DNA of 64,000 bases from Acidobacteriota bacterium (GTDB taxonomy: Bacteria; Acidobacteriota; Blastocatellia; Pyrinomonadales; Pyrinomonadaceae), in contig QHXN01000010.1 in assembly GCA_003222975.1 (NCBI GenBank), forward strand, positions 62,001-126,000. The letters run 5' to 3'. A program made the translations under genes and the position numbers. Position 1 is the first letter of the stretch. Every line of letters begins with the position of its first letter. Shown in pieces: positions 45,953 through 54,152 of the stretch. A model generated the notes under the pieces. That model was not told the DNA's origin. It did no database searches and saw only the letters and a list, made by a program, of their open reading frames with translations.

Positions 45953-47522
45953 ACTTCAGCGCGACCGCCCCGCCCGGCGCGAGCGCGGAGACGACCGTCT
46001 CGGCGGCCTTGATGAACGGGAGCGGATAGACGCCGATGAGGATTACGAAGACGGCGCAGACGACGAGCGCCGCTTGCAGCGCGGGCGAGAGCGAGAGCGG
46101 GCGCTCGTCGGCCACGCGGTCGCCGATGTACATCGCGCGTATGAAGCGCACGTAGTAGTAGAAGGAGACGACCGTGTTGAAGGCCGCCCAGCCCGCGAGC
46201 CAGTAGTACCAACTCTTCCCCTCCGCCGCGCCGCGCTGGATGATGCCGCCGAACAGGAACCACTTGCCGATGAAGCCGCCGGTGACGGGAAGGCCGCCCA
46301 GAGAGAGCATGAAGACCGCCATCATCAGCGCCGTGCCCGGAGCCTTCTGTCCCAGCCCTGCGAGGTCATCCACCTCGTCGCCGATGATCCCGCGCCGCCG
46401 GAGAGAGATGATGACGCCGAACGCGCCGACGTTCATGAAGGTGTAAACGATGAGATAGACGACGAGGCCCGTGTAGCCGTACTCGTTCGCGGCGATGATG
46501 CCGAGCAGGAGGTAGCCCGCGTTCGAGACGGAGGAGTAGGCCAGCAGGCGCTTCGAGTTGCTCTGCGTCACGGCGGCCCAGTTGCCGACCATGATCGTGA
46601 TGGCCGCGACGATTCCGAGCAGCGGTGCCCAGTCAACCCTCATCCCGCCCAGAGCCTCGACGAAGATGCGCGCGTAGAGCGCGAAGCTCGCCGCCTTCGA
46701 CCCCGTCGAGAGGAAGGCTGTCACGGAAGTCGGAGCGCCCTGGTAGGCGTCGGGTGCCCACATGTGGAACGGCACCGCCGCGATCTTGAAGAAGAGGCCG
46801 GCGGCGAGCGCGATCATCGCGAGCAGAACCATCGGCCTCAGAGAGAAGCCGTTGATGTCCGGCGCTTGCGCGACGGCCTGCGCCACACGCGGTGCGATCT
46901 CCGCGATGTTCGTCGAGCCGGCGACGCCGAACAGGAGCGAGATGCCGTAGAGCAGAATCCCCGACGAGAACGCGCCGAGCAGGAAGTATTTCATCCCCGC
47001 CTCGTTCGACTGCCGCTCGCGCTTCGTGTAGCCGACGAGCACGTAGAACGTGAGCGCCATCAGCTCCAGGCTGATGTAGAGCACGATCAGGTCGTACCCC
47101 GACGCGAGGAACATCATGCCGACCGTGGCGAACATTACGAGCGAGTAATACTCGCCCCCCTGTTCCCTCTCGACATCAAGGTAACGAAGAGAGATCGCCA
47201 CCGTCAGCGCAGCCGCCACCAGGAAGATAAGCTCAAAGACGACCGCGAAGCCGTCAACCTTCAAAGTGCCGTAGAAGCCCACGAGCGGCGACGCCGTGCC
47301 CACGCCGGAAAGGAGCGGCCAGCCGAGCACCAGCACAGAGGCGGCTGCCAGCGCCAGCCCGACGAGCGCGAAGTAGCCCGTCCAGCGGCCCAGGCGCTGC
47401 GGCAGCACGACTTCCATCACGAGCGCCACGCACGCGCACAACGTCAGAACCAACTCCGGCGCGATCAGACGCAGGTCGCCCGCGTCGAACAGCGCGGTTG
47501 TGGATGCTTGAAGAAGAAACAT
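45951..47522 (-). CDS. nuoN: NADH-quinone oxidoreductase subunit N
   Basis: A 523-residue Mrp-antiporter-like proton-pumping subunit of complex I with about 14 transmembrane helices. Signatures: GYTKRERQSNEAGMKYFLLG, AAVPFHMWAPDAYQGAPT (with the Lys/His half-channel residues), NSKRLLAYSSVSNAGYLLLG. It is the last nuo gene of the cluster. No SD is visible; the start lies about 8 nt from a heptamer hairpin. Confidence 0.96.
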   Translation of the reverse strand: MFLLQASTTALFDAGDLRLIAPELVLTLCACVALVMEVVLPQRLGRWTGYFALVGLALAAASVLVLGWPLLSGVGTASPLVGFYGTLKVDGFAVVFELIFLVAAALTVAISLRYLDVEREQGGEYYSLVMFATVGMMFLASGYDLIVLYISLELMALTFYVLVGYTKRERQSNEAGMKYFLLGAFSSGILLYGISLLFGVAGSTNIAEIAPRVAQAVAQAPDINGFSLRPMVLLAMIALAAGLFFKIAAVPFHMWAPDAYQGAPTSVTAFLSTGSKAASFALYARIFVEALGGMRVDWAPLLGIVAAITIMVGNWAAVTQSNSKRLLAYSSVSNAGYLLLGIIAANEYGYTGLVVYLIVYTFMNVGAFGVIISLRRRGIIGDEVDDLAGLGQKAPGTALMMAVFMLSLGGLPVTGGFIGKWFLFGGIIQRGAAEGKSWYYWLAGWAAFNTVVSFYYYVRFIRAMYIGDRVADERPLSLSPALQAALVVCAVFVILIGVYPLPFIKAAETVVSALAPGGAVALK

Positions 47523-47530
47523 AAGTTCAA

Positions 47531-47612
47531 ATGCGGAATGCTGAGTGATGAATGATGAATGTTAAGAAGCTCGCTGCTTTACATTCATCATTCCGCATTC
47601 ATCGTTCATCAT
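47531..47612. repeat. Heptamer-built inverted repeat, TGATGAA family
   Basis: Left TGATGAA words (47545-47562) face ACATTCATCATTC and further CATTCATC words (47581-47612), with a perfect 13-14 bp core. The arm contains the nuoM stop (47599-47601); the last nuoM residues NDER come from the repeat. The same word family is at 57513-57597. Confidence 0.8.
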
Positions 47613-49293
47613 TTACTTTCGCCGTCTGCGGCGCGCGCGGCGGCGTCGCGGGGAACGGGTAGTCGGGGCGGACGTGCTTGACGATGGCCGCGACCGGCTT
47701 CTGTATGAAGTCGAGGAAGGGCTTCGGATAGACGCCGATCCAGAGCGACATGACGACAAGCGGAATCATGTAGGCCCACTCGCGACCCTTCAGGTCTTTG
47801 AGCGTCTCGTTCTTCGGGTTCTCGATGTTTCCGAAAAACATTCTTTGATAGAGCCAGAGCATGTAGCCCGCGTTCAGGATGATGCCGAGGGCGGCCCAGC
47901 CCGACCACCACGGGTTCGCCTCGAACGCGCCCCGCATGGCGAGGAACTCCGAGATGAAGACGCACAAAAGCGGCAGCCCAATCGCCGTCATCGCCATCGC
48001 CAGGAAGACCGCCGCGTAGCCGGGCATGACGTGCGAGAGGCCGCCGAACTCGTTGACGGCGCGCGTGTGCCTTCTCTCATAAATAATGCCGACGAGGAGG
48101 AAAAGCGCGCCGGAGTAGATGCCGTGGTTGATCATGTGGAGCACCGCGCCGTCCAGCCCGTTCGGGTTCAGGGAGAACAGCCCCAGCATCACGACGCCCA
48201 TCGAGGAGACGGACGAGTAGGCGACGAGCTTCTTCACGTCGCCGTCACGTTTGACGACGAAGTACATCGCTGCGAGCGCGCCGTAGATGATGCTGATGAG
48301 GGCGAGGATGATCATCACGTTGCGGACGCCGAAACTGCCGAAATAGCTCTGGTCAATCGAAGCCTTCGGGAAGAGCGGTAGGTTGAAGCGGTAGAAGCCA
48401 TATGTGCCGAGCTTCAAGAGGATGCCGGCGAGGATGACGCTTCCGGCGGTCGGCGCTTCGACGTGCGCGTCCGGCAGCCAGGTGTGGAACGGCCACATCG
48501 GGACCTTGATGGCGAAGCCGAGCGCGAAGGCGAAGAAGAGGATGACCTGCATCGTGCCCATCGGCAGAACGCTGCCCAATGACTGCATGAACATGATGTT
48601 GAATGTGCCCGTGCCCGCTCCTTGCGCCGCGGCGAAGCTGCTGTTGAGCAACGCCAGCGCGGGGCCGTTCCCCGCAATCAGAGACTTCGTCGCGGGCGCG
48701 ATGGTCGAGACGAGCGACGCGTCCTGCGTCAGGAAGTACAGCTTGATGAGGCCGAGCAGGAGTCCCACCGAGCCGACCAGCGTGTAGAGGAAGAACTTGA
48801 TGGCGGCGTAGAGCCTTCGCTCGCCGCCCCAGATGCCGATGAGGAAGTACATCGGAACCAACGAGACCTCGAAGAAGAGGAAGAAGAGGAACAGGTCCGC
48901 CGCGCAGAACACTCCGAGCACCGAGGTCTGCAACAGCAGCAGCAGGACGTAATACTCCTTCTGTCGCTTCTCGATGTACTCCCAGGAGGAGAGCGACGCG
49001 ATCCAGCCCAGCAGCGTCGTCAAAAGGATGAGCAGCACGGCCACGCCGTCCACGCCCATCTGGTAGCGCGCGCCGATGACCGGAATCCACTGCGCGTCTT
49101 CGAGGAACTGAAATCCTCCGAGGCCGCGGTCGTATCCGAGGAGCGCGAGCGAGGCGACGAAGTCGAGCGCGAACCACGCGGTCGCGAAACGCTTGAGCGC
49201 GCCGGTCTGACCCTTGTTGAAGAGGAAGAGGACGACGAGCGCGCCGAGCGCCGGCAGCCATGTGATGATCGAGAGCAGGTAGGGGATTTTCAC
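47599..49293 (-). CDS. nuoM: NADH-quinone oxidoreductase subunit M
   Basis: A 564-residue antiporter-like membrane subunit of complex I. FFLYTLVGS, FAIKVPMWPFHTWLPDAHVEAPT and KLVAYSSVSSMGVV are characteristic. It starts at a GTG with GGAGGG 3-4 nt upstream. It lies between nuoL and nuoN in the normal order. The C-terminal residues run into the hairpin at 47531-47612. Confidence 0.96.
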   Translation of the reverse strand: MKIPYLLSIITWLPALGALVVLFLFNKGQTGALKRFATAWFALDFVASLALLGYDRGLGGFQFLEDAQWIPVIGARYQMGVDGVAVLLILLTTLLGWIASLSSWEYIEKRQKEYYVLLLLLQTSVLGVFCAADLFLFFLFFEVSLVPMYFLIGIWGGERRLYAAIKFFLYTLVGSVGLLLGLIKLYFLTQDASLVSTIAPATKSLIAGNGPALALLNSSFAAAQGAGTGTFNIMFMQSLGSVLPMGTMQVILFFAFALGFAIKVPMWPFHTWLPDAHVEAPTAGSVILAGILLKLGTYGFYRFNLPLFPKASIDQSYFGSFGVRNVMIILALISIIYGALAAMYFVVKRDGDVKKLVAYSSVSSMGVVMLGLFSLNPNGLDGAVLHMINHGIYSGALFLLVGIIYERRHTRAVNEFGGLSHVMPGYAAVFLAMAMTAIGLPLLCVFISEFLAMRGAFEANPWWSGWAALGIILNAGYMLWLYQRMFFGNIENPKNETLKDLKGREWAYMIPLVVMSLWIGVYPKPFLDFIQKPVAAIVKHVRPDYPFPATPPRAPQTAKVNDER

Positions 49294-49318
49294 AGTCCCT
49301 CCGAAACGAATCGCTAAG

Positions 49319-49404
49319 TGGGGTAAAAGGGTAAGCGGGTAAAAGGTGAAAGGGATAACGACTCTCCCTTTTTCCCTCTTTCCCTTTTCACCCTTTCCCC
49401 TTCC
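49319..49404. repeat. Imperfect purine/pyrimidine inverted repeat
   Basis: GGGTAAAAGG words (49319-49356) face CCCTTTT/CACCCTTTCC words (49365-49404) with small shifts. The left arm is nearly all purine. It fills the gap between the nuoL stop (49405) and the nuoM SD. The unit is about 7-8 nt. Confidence 0.6.
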
Positions 49405-52080
49405 TCACCTCGCCCCCGTGATGGCGGCGAGGATGTCTTTGCCGAAGTAGAGGCCGACCGCGGCGACGAGGCCGAGGATCATGACGAGCGCGTAGTTGGC
49501 CGCGACGCCGGTCTGCGCCGCGCGCAGCAGCGGCGACATCAAAAGCTTGATGAAGCCCGCGACGCCGTTGACCGCGCCGTCCACGACGAGGCGGTCGGTC
49601 GCGCCGGTGAAGCGGCTCAGTTGCCGCGTGAGCCAGGCCGCGCCGTTGACCGCGCCGTCAATCCCCTTCGAGTCAACGGCGTTGACGGCGCGCGCGGCGT
49701 CCATCGTGCGGCGCGTGAAGAGCGCGCCGTAGAGTTCGTCAATCCAATACTTGTTGAAGCTCGCGCGGTAGAGCGAGGAGAGCCGCGCGGCCCAGAGGTC
49801 TGGCAGCTCCGGCTTCCTTATGTAGAAGAGATAACCCAGCCCCATGCCGAGGCCCGCGGCGAGGAGTGAGACGACGATGAAGAACCACTCGGCGGCGGCG
49901 TGGCTTCCGCCGAGCACGCCCTGGACGGCGTGCGCGAGGTTGAAGCCCGTGTCGCCGTAGGGCAGAGGCGGCTCGGCATGCCCTTCTCCGCTCTCGGTCG
50001 GAAGCGGGGCCTCGCGGCTTCCTTCCTGTCGCACGGCCTCGCGACCGGCGACGCTCTTGTTGCGTTCTTCGAGCGCGGTGACTTCGGCGCTCGTCTCCTT
50101 GCCGAACCGTCCGGTCGCCGGGTTCCAGATGACGGGATCGAGCCAGTTGACGATGTTGAGTCGGCCCCCGACGTGCTGGCCGCCCGCGAAGGCGGGGCTG
50201 ATGCCGACGAAGCCGCCGACGGTGGCGAGCACGGCGAGCACGGCGAGCGGAACCCACATCGAGGGCGGCGACTCGTGCGGGACGACGGAGCCGTGCGGGT
50301 GTTGGCCGTGGCCCGCAGGCTCGTGCGGGTCGTGGTGGTCGTGCACGTCGTGGCCGCGCGTGTCCGTCGCCTCGGCCTCGCCGACTGCCTCGGCCTCAAG
50401 CACGTGGGCGACGCCGACGCGCTCTTCGGGGCCGTGGTGCGGGCGGTCGGCGACCGACGGGTCAATGGCGACGTGGACGGCCTTGCCCTCGTCGTAGGCG
50501 GCGGCGTGCGCCTCGTCCGCCTGGCCGCCCGCGCGCACTTCGAGGAAGCGCTCACGTCCCCAGAAGGTCAGGGCCATCAGTCGCGTCATGTAGAAGGCCG
50601 TGCAGGTGGCGGCGATGGTGGCGATGAGCCAGAGCAGCCAGCCGCTGTGGAAATACTCGGTCGAGGCCGCGTTCCAGAGTATCTCGTCCTTCGACCAGAA
50701 GCCCGCGAACGGGATGACGCCGCAGATGGCGAGCCAGCCCGCGAAGAACGTCCAGTAGGTCTTCGGCATGTACTTCCTGAGGCCGCCCATCCGACGCATG
50801 TCCTGCTCGTGGTGCATGGCGTGGATGACCGAGCCTGCGCCGAGGAACATCAGAGCCTTGAAGAAGGCGTGCGTCATCACGTGGAAGATGCCGATGACGA
50901 AAGCGCCGACGCCGCAGGCGAGGAACATGAAGCCGAGCTGCGAGACCGTGGAGTAGGCCAGAACCTTCTTGATGTCGTTCTGCGTGATGCCGATGGTCGC
51001 GGCGAACAGGGCCGTCAGCGCGCCGATGATTGCCACGACGAGCATCATCGCCTGCGAGTGCTGGAAGATGACGTTCGTGCGCGTCAACATGTAGAGGCCG
51101 GCAGTGACCATCGTCGCCGCGTGGATGAGCGCGGAGACCGGCGTCGGCCCGGCCATCGCGTCGGGCAGCCAGACGTAGAGGGGTATCTGAGCGGACTTGC
51201 CGCACGCGCCGACGAAGAGGCCGAGCGCGATCCAGGACATGATGCCCCACTGCCCTATGATTTCGATGGGGAAAGCGCTCGCCTGCGACATGACGGAGGT
51301 GTACTGCGTCGTGCCGAACGTGGCGATGACGCCGAAGACAGCGAGCGCGAAGCCGAAGTCGCCGACGCGGTTCGTAATGAAAGCCTTCCTTGAAGCGTCG
51401 CCGGCTTCTTTGCGGTCGAAGTAGTAGCCGATGAGCAGGTAGGAGCAGAGGCCGACGCCCTCCCAGCCGACGAACATCATCATGAAGTTCGACCCCATCA
51501 CGAGGATGAGCATCGAGAACATGAAGAGGCCGAGGTAGGAGAAGAAGCGGTAGAACCCGCGGTCGCCGTGCATGTAGCCCGTGGCGAAGACGAAGATGCA
51601 CAGGCCGACGCCCGTCACGATCAGCATGAAGACGGACGAGAGCGGGTCGAGTTGGTAGCTCCACTCAACGTCGAGCACGGAGCCTTGCCCCCTCCGCACC
51701 GGCGCGTGCGTGACGCCGACGACGACGGCCTCGCCCGGCTTCGTGCCGCGCTCGCGTGCGACGCGCCCGGCCTCATCGCTCGCCTTCTTCGTCGTCTCGC
51801 CCTCGGCTCGCTCCTGCAAGCCCTCGGTTATCTCAGTCGCGCCGCCCGGAATCCACGTGTACTTGAAAGCGCCGTCGTCGCTCGTCACGTAAGTCTTCGG
51901 CCAGATGGTCGTGCCGTAGTTGACGACCGCCGCGACGCTGATGAGGAAGGCGAGCGCCACCGAGCCGACCGCGACCGCGCTGACGAGTCGCTCCGAGAAG
52001 CGGAACTTGCGGCCCAGCAGCCCGTTGATCGCCGCGCCGACGAGGGGCAGGAGTGGGACGAGCCAGATGTATCTGTGCAT
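49405..52080 (-). CDS. nuoL: NADH-quinone oxidoreductase subunit L with large inserts
   Basis: An 891-residue antiporter-like subunit; family members are usually 610-680. The ATG at 52080 (MHRYIWLVPLLPLVGA) is used; the open frame upstream only translates a hairpin. Core motifs are present: VGWEGVGLCSYLLIGYYF, KSAQIPLYVWLPDAMAGPTP, NDIKKVLAYSTVSQLGFMF. Extra segments lie at about 60-140 (charged, between helices 2 and 3), 513-605 (His/Asp/Glu-rich, with GHDVHDHHDPHEPAGHGQHP) and 635-728. The last third has the lateral helix and final transmembrane helix. No SD is visible. Confidence 0.95.
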   Translation of the reverse strand: MHRYIWLVPLLPLVGAAINGLLGRKFRFSERLVSAVAVGSVALAFLISVAAVVNYGTTIWPKTYVTSDDGAFKYTWIPGGATEITEGLQERAEGETTKKASDEAGRVARERGTKPGEAVVVGVTHAPVRRGQGSVLDVEWSYQLDPLSSVFMLIVTGVGLCIFVFATGYMHGDRGFYRFFSYLGLFMFSMLILVMGSNFMMMFVGWEGVGLCSYLLIGYYFDRKEAGDASRKAFITNRVGDFGFALAVFGVIATFGTTQYTSVMSQASAFPIEIIGQWGIMSWIALGLFVGACGKSAQIPLYVWLPDAMAGPTPVSALIHAATMVTAGLYMLTRTNVIFQHSQAMMLVVAIIGALTALFAATIGITQNDIKKVLAYSTVSQLGFMFLACGVGAFVIGIFHVMTHAFFKALMFLGAGSVIHAMHHEQDMRRMGGLRKYMPKTYWTFFAGWLAICGVIPFAGFWSKDEILWNAASTEYFHSGWLLWLIATIAATCTAFYMTRLMALTFWGRERFLEVRAGGQADEAHAAAYDEGKAVHVAIDPSVADRPHHGPEERVGVAHVLEAEAVGEAEATDTRGHDVHDHHDPHEPAGHGQHPHGSVVPHESPPSMWVPLAVLAVLATVGGFVGISPAFAGGQHVGGRLNIVNWLDPVIWNPATGRFGKETSAEVTALEERNKSVAGREAVRQEGSREAPLPTESGEGHAEPPLPYGDTGFNLAHAVQGVLGGSHAAAEWFFIVVSLLAAGLGMGLGYLFYIRKPELPDLWAARLSSLYRASFNKYWIDELYGALFTRRTMDAARAVNAVDSKGIDGAVNGAAWLTRQLSRFTGATDRLVVDGAVNGVAGFIKLLMSPLLRAAQTGVAANYALVMILGLVAAVGLYFGKDILAAITGAR

Positions 52081-52090
52081 AAGCAAAAGC

Positions 52091-52165
52091 CGTGAACCGT
52101 AAACCGTAAACCGTGACAAGAGAAAACCGTTCTTACTCGTCACGGTTTACGGTTCACGGTTTACG
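52091..52165. repeat. Heptamer-built inverted repeat, AACCGTR family
   Basis: Arms 52091-52117 and 52139-52165 pair at 25 of 27 positions around a 21-nt loop. It sits 5 nt from the nuoK stop and 10 nt from the nuoL ATG. Confidence 0.92.
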
Positions 52166-52170
52166 CCCGG

Positions 52171-52569
52171 TCACCATTTCAACAGGTCAATCTTGTCAAC
52201 GAAGACCGTCCCGCGGTTGCGGTAGAGCGCGATGACGAGGCCGAGGCCGATGGCCGCCTCGGCGGCGGCGACGACGATGATGAAGACCGTGAAGACCTGC
52301 CCGGCGACGGCGTTCACGTTCCCCGTTTCTTGCAGGTAGCGCGAGAAGGCTATGAAGTTCAGGTTCGCCGCGTTCAGGATCAGCTCGATAGACATGAAGA
52401 TGACGATGATGTTGCGGCGCACGAGCACGCCGGCCACGCCGATTGAGAACAGCAGCGCCCCGATGACGAGGAACTTCGAGAGGTCGGGGTGCTGTATGCC
52501 CTCCGACATGCGGCCCAGGGCCGAGTCCTGCCAGAGAAGAATCATCGTCGAAGCGAACGAGTTATTCAT
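52171..52569 (-). CDS. nuoK: NADH-quinone oxidoreductase subunit K
   Basis: A small membrane subunit with three helices, 132 residues from the ATG at 52569 (GAGG 4 nt upstream). Core: FSIGVAGVLVRRNIIVIFMS, IELILNAANLNF with the conserved Glu, and AAAEAAIGLGLVIALYR with the second Glu. The first 20-30 residues are additional to the usual 100-residue NuoK; Met21 is an alternative start. Confidence 0.95.
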   Translation of the reverse strand: MNNSFASTMILLWQDSALGRMSEGIQHPDLSKFLVIGALLFSIGVAGVLVRRNIIVIFMSIELILNAANLNFIAFSRYLQETGNVNAVAGQVFTVFIIVVAAAEAAIGLGLVIALYRNRGTVFVDKIDLLKW

Positions 52570-52658
52570 ACGTCCTCACTGGAACCTGAGCGAACACCGC
52601 CGCCCCGCGTTGCTGATAAAGCGTGCAGGCGCGCCCGCGCGCGGCGAGCGCCGCGGCC

Positions 52659-53381
52659 TCAGACTTGAAGGTCGTGCGCGTGCAAAGCCTCTTCGACCTC
52701 GGCGGGCGTCAGCTCGCCCGTGGTCTCCAACTCCTCGGCCACCTTCGGGTCAACGTCGTCCGCGGCGAGTTCCTGTTTCGCCGTGCGGGCGAGCAGAACC
52801 GAGCCGACAATGGCGACCAAGAGGAGCACGCTCGCGATCTCGAAGGGCAGGCCGCCGTAGCGGTAGAGGCTGCCGCCGACGCGCTGCGTGTCCTCGGAAA
52901 TCTTCGAGACACCTGTCTCGGATGGCTTGAGCGCCGCCTCGCGCGCGCGCCTCGACTGGTCTTGCGCGTCGGCGCGCTCCTCGGCGTTCGCGTCCGCGCC
53001 GCCCGCGACGAACTGCCCCGCCGACTTATTGATGGCGTAGAACAGGCCGAAGACCAGGAGCGCGGCGAAGCAGACGGCGGCGGTGACTTGGGCCGGACGG
53101 TTGAACAACTCCTCACCGCCGCGCTCTTCAGCCGAGACGTTGACGAGCATGATGACGAAGAGGAACAAGACCATCACGCCGCCGACGTAAACCAGTATCT
53201 GCACGCCCGCGATGAACTCCGCGCCGAGCAGGATGAAGAGCGCCGCCACCGAGACGAGCGTCGAGATCAAAAACATCGCCGAGTGGACGGCGTTGCGCGC
53301 CATCACGGTCAGAAGCCCCGCGATCAAAGCGGCGAGCGCGAACACCCAGAAGAAGACGCTTTCCCAGCCAGACAGGATCAT
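52659..53381 (-). CDS. nuoJ: NADH-quinone oxidoreductase subunit J with extended loop
   Basis: A 240-residue membrane subunit with five helices. ARNAVHSAMFLISTLVSVAA and GVQILVYVGGVMVLFLFVIM are diagnostic. A charged loop of about 60 residues (GGADANAEERADAQDQSRRA) precedes the last helix and a 35-residue acidic tail follows it. There is no SD: the start lies 3 nt from a perfect heptamer hairpin. Confidence 0.95.
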   Translation of the reverse strand: MILSGWESVFFWVFALAALIAGLLTVMARNAVHSAMFLISTLVSVAALFILLGAEFIAGVQILVYVGGVMVLFLFVIMLVNVSAEERGGEELFNRPAQVTAAVCFAALLVFGLFYAINKSAGQFVAGGADANAEERADAQDQSRRAREAALKPSETGVSKISEDTQRVGGSLYRYGGLPFEIASVLLLVAIVGSVLLARTAKQELAADDVDPKVAEELETTGELTPAEVEEALHAHDLQV

Positions 53382-53384
53382 ATT

Positions 53385-53491
53385 CGTAAACCGTGAACCG
53401 TAAACCGTGACAAGTTAAAGCCATGTGCCGGAAACCGCGAGCCGTGCTTATACGGAAACCACTCGTCACGGTTTACGGTTCACGGTTTACG
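53385..53491. repeat. Perfect heptamer-built inverted repeat, AACCGTR family
   Basis: Arms 53385-53411 and 53465-53491 are exactly complementary (27 nt) with a 53-nt loop that itself carries a diverged copy (GAAACCGCGAGCCGTG). It begins 3 nt after the nuoJ start side and ends 4 nt from the nuoI stop, filling the gap. Confidence 0.95.
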
Positions 53492-53495
53492 GCTT

Positions 53496-54029
53496 TTACG
53501 CCTCGAACTTGCGTGCCTCGCGCCCCTGTTCCAACATCTCGCGGTTCCAGACGAAGCCGGCGCGCGAGTAGGTCGCCAGCTCGAACTCCTGCGTCAGCTC
53601 CAGGCAGGCCGTCGGGCACGCCTCCTGGCAGAGCGCGCAGAACATGCAGCGCGAGGTGTCGAAGATGAACTCGTCGAGGACCTTCTTCTTGCGCGGCTTG
53701 CCGGCGACCATGACCTCGATGTCCATCGGGATCACGTCAATACAGTCTTCGGGGCAGGCGAGCGCGCAGAGGTTACAGGCGATGCACAGGGACTCGTGCG
53801 TCTCCGGGTCCATGTTCAGGCGCGGCGCGCCGTGGAAGCGCGGCGCGACGATGGGCCGCACCTTCGGATACTGCTCGGTGTAGATGCCGAACCCCTTGAC
53901 CGAGTCTTTGTCCGTCAGCGCGCCGAGGTTGTACTTCAGCGTCAGACGCATCCCCTGAAGCAGATCAAACAGGAAGAAGCGCTTCAGCTTCTCCTTCCAA
54001 CTCGCCTGCGAAACTTTGACCAGTGGCAT
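53496..54029 (-). CDS. nuoI: NADH-quinone oxidoreductase subunit I
   Basis: A 177-residue peripheral-arm subunit with two 4Fe-4S clusters (N6a, N6b): CIACNLCALACPEDCIDV and CMFCALCQEACPTACLEL. An N-terminal amphipathic segment is present. It carries electrons towards NuoB. The ATG has GAGGAG 5 nt upstream, unlike most nuo genes here. Confidence 0.97.
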   Translation of the reverse strand: MPLVKVSQASWKEKLKRFFLFDLLQGMRLTLKYNLGALTDKDSVKGFGIYTEQYPKVRPIVAPRFHGAPRLNMDPETHESLCIACNLCALACPEDCIDVIPMDIEVMVAGKPRKKKVLDEFIFDTSRCMFCALCQEACPTACLELTQEFELATYSRAGFVWNREMLEQGREARKFEA

Positions 54030-54041
54030 ATCAACTCCTCG

Positions 54042-54147
54042 CGTGAACCGTGAACCGTAAACCGTGACAAGAAAAGCCGTGACAGAATATGTTGAACTGT
54101 GACATCAAAGCGTTTCTCTTGTCACGGTTCACGGTTTACGGTTCACG
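54042..54147. repeat. Heptamer-built inverted repeat, AACCGTR family
   Basis: Arms 54042-54071 and 54118-54147 (30 nt) pair at 28 positions around a 46-nt loop. It lies 5 nt from the nuoH stop and 12 nt from the nuoI ATG. Confidence 0.93.
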
Positions 54148-54152
54148 GTTTT

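Noticed and set aside
52081-52143. N-terminal extension of nuoL (residues like SRFTVYGSRL)
   Set aside because: It is a translation of the heptamer hairpin; the NuoL family start is at 52080.
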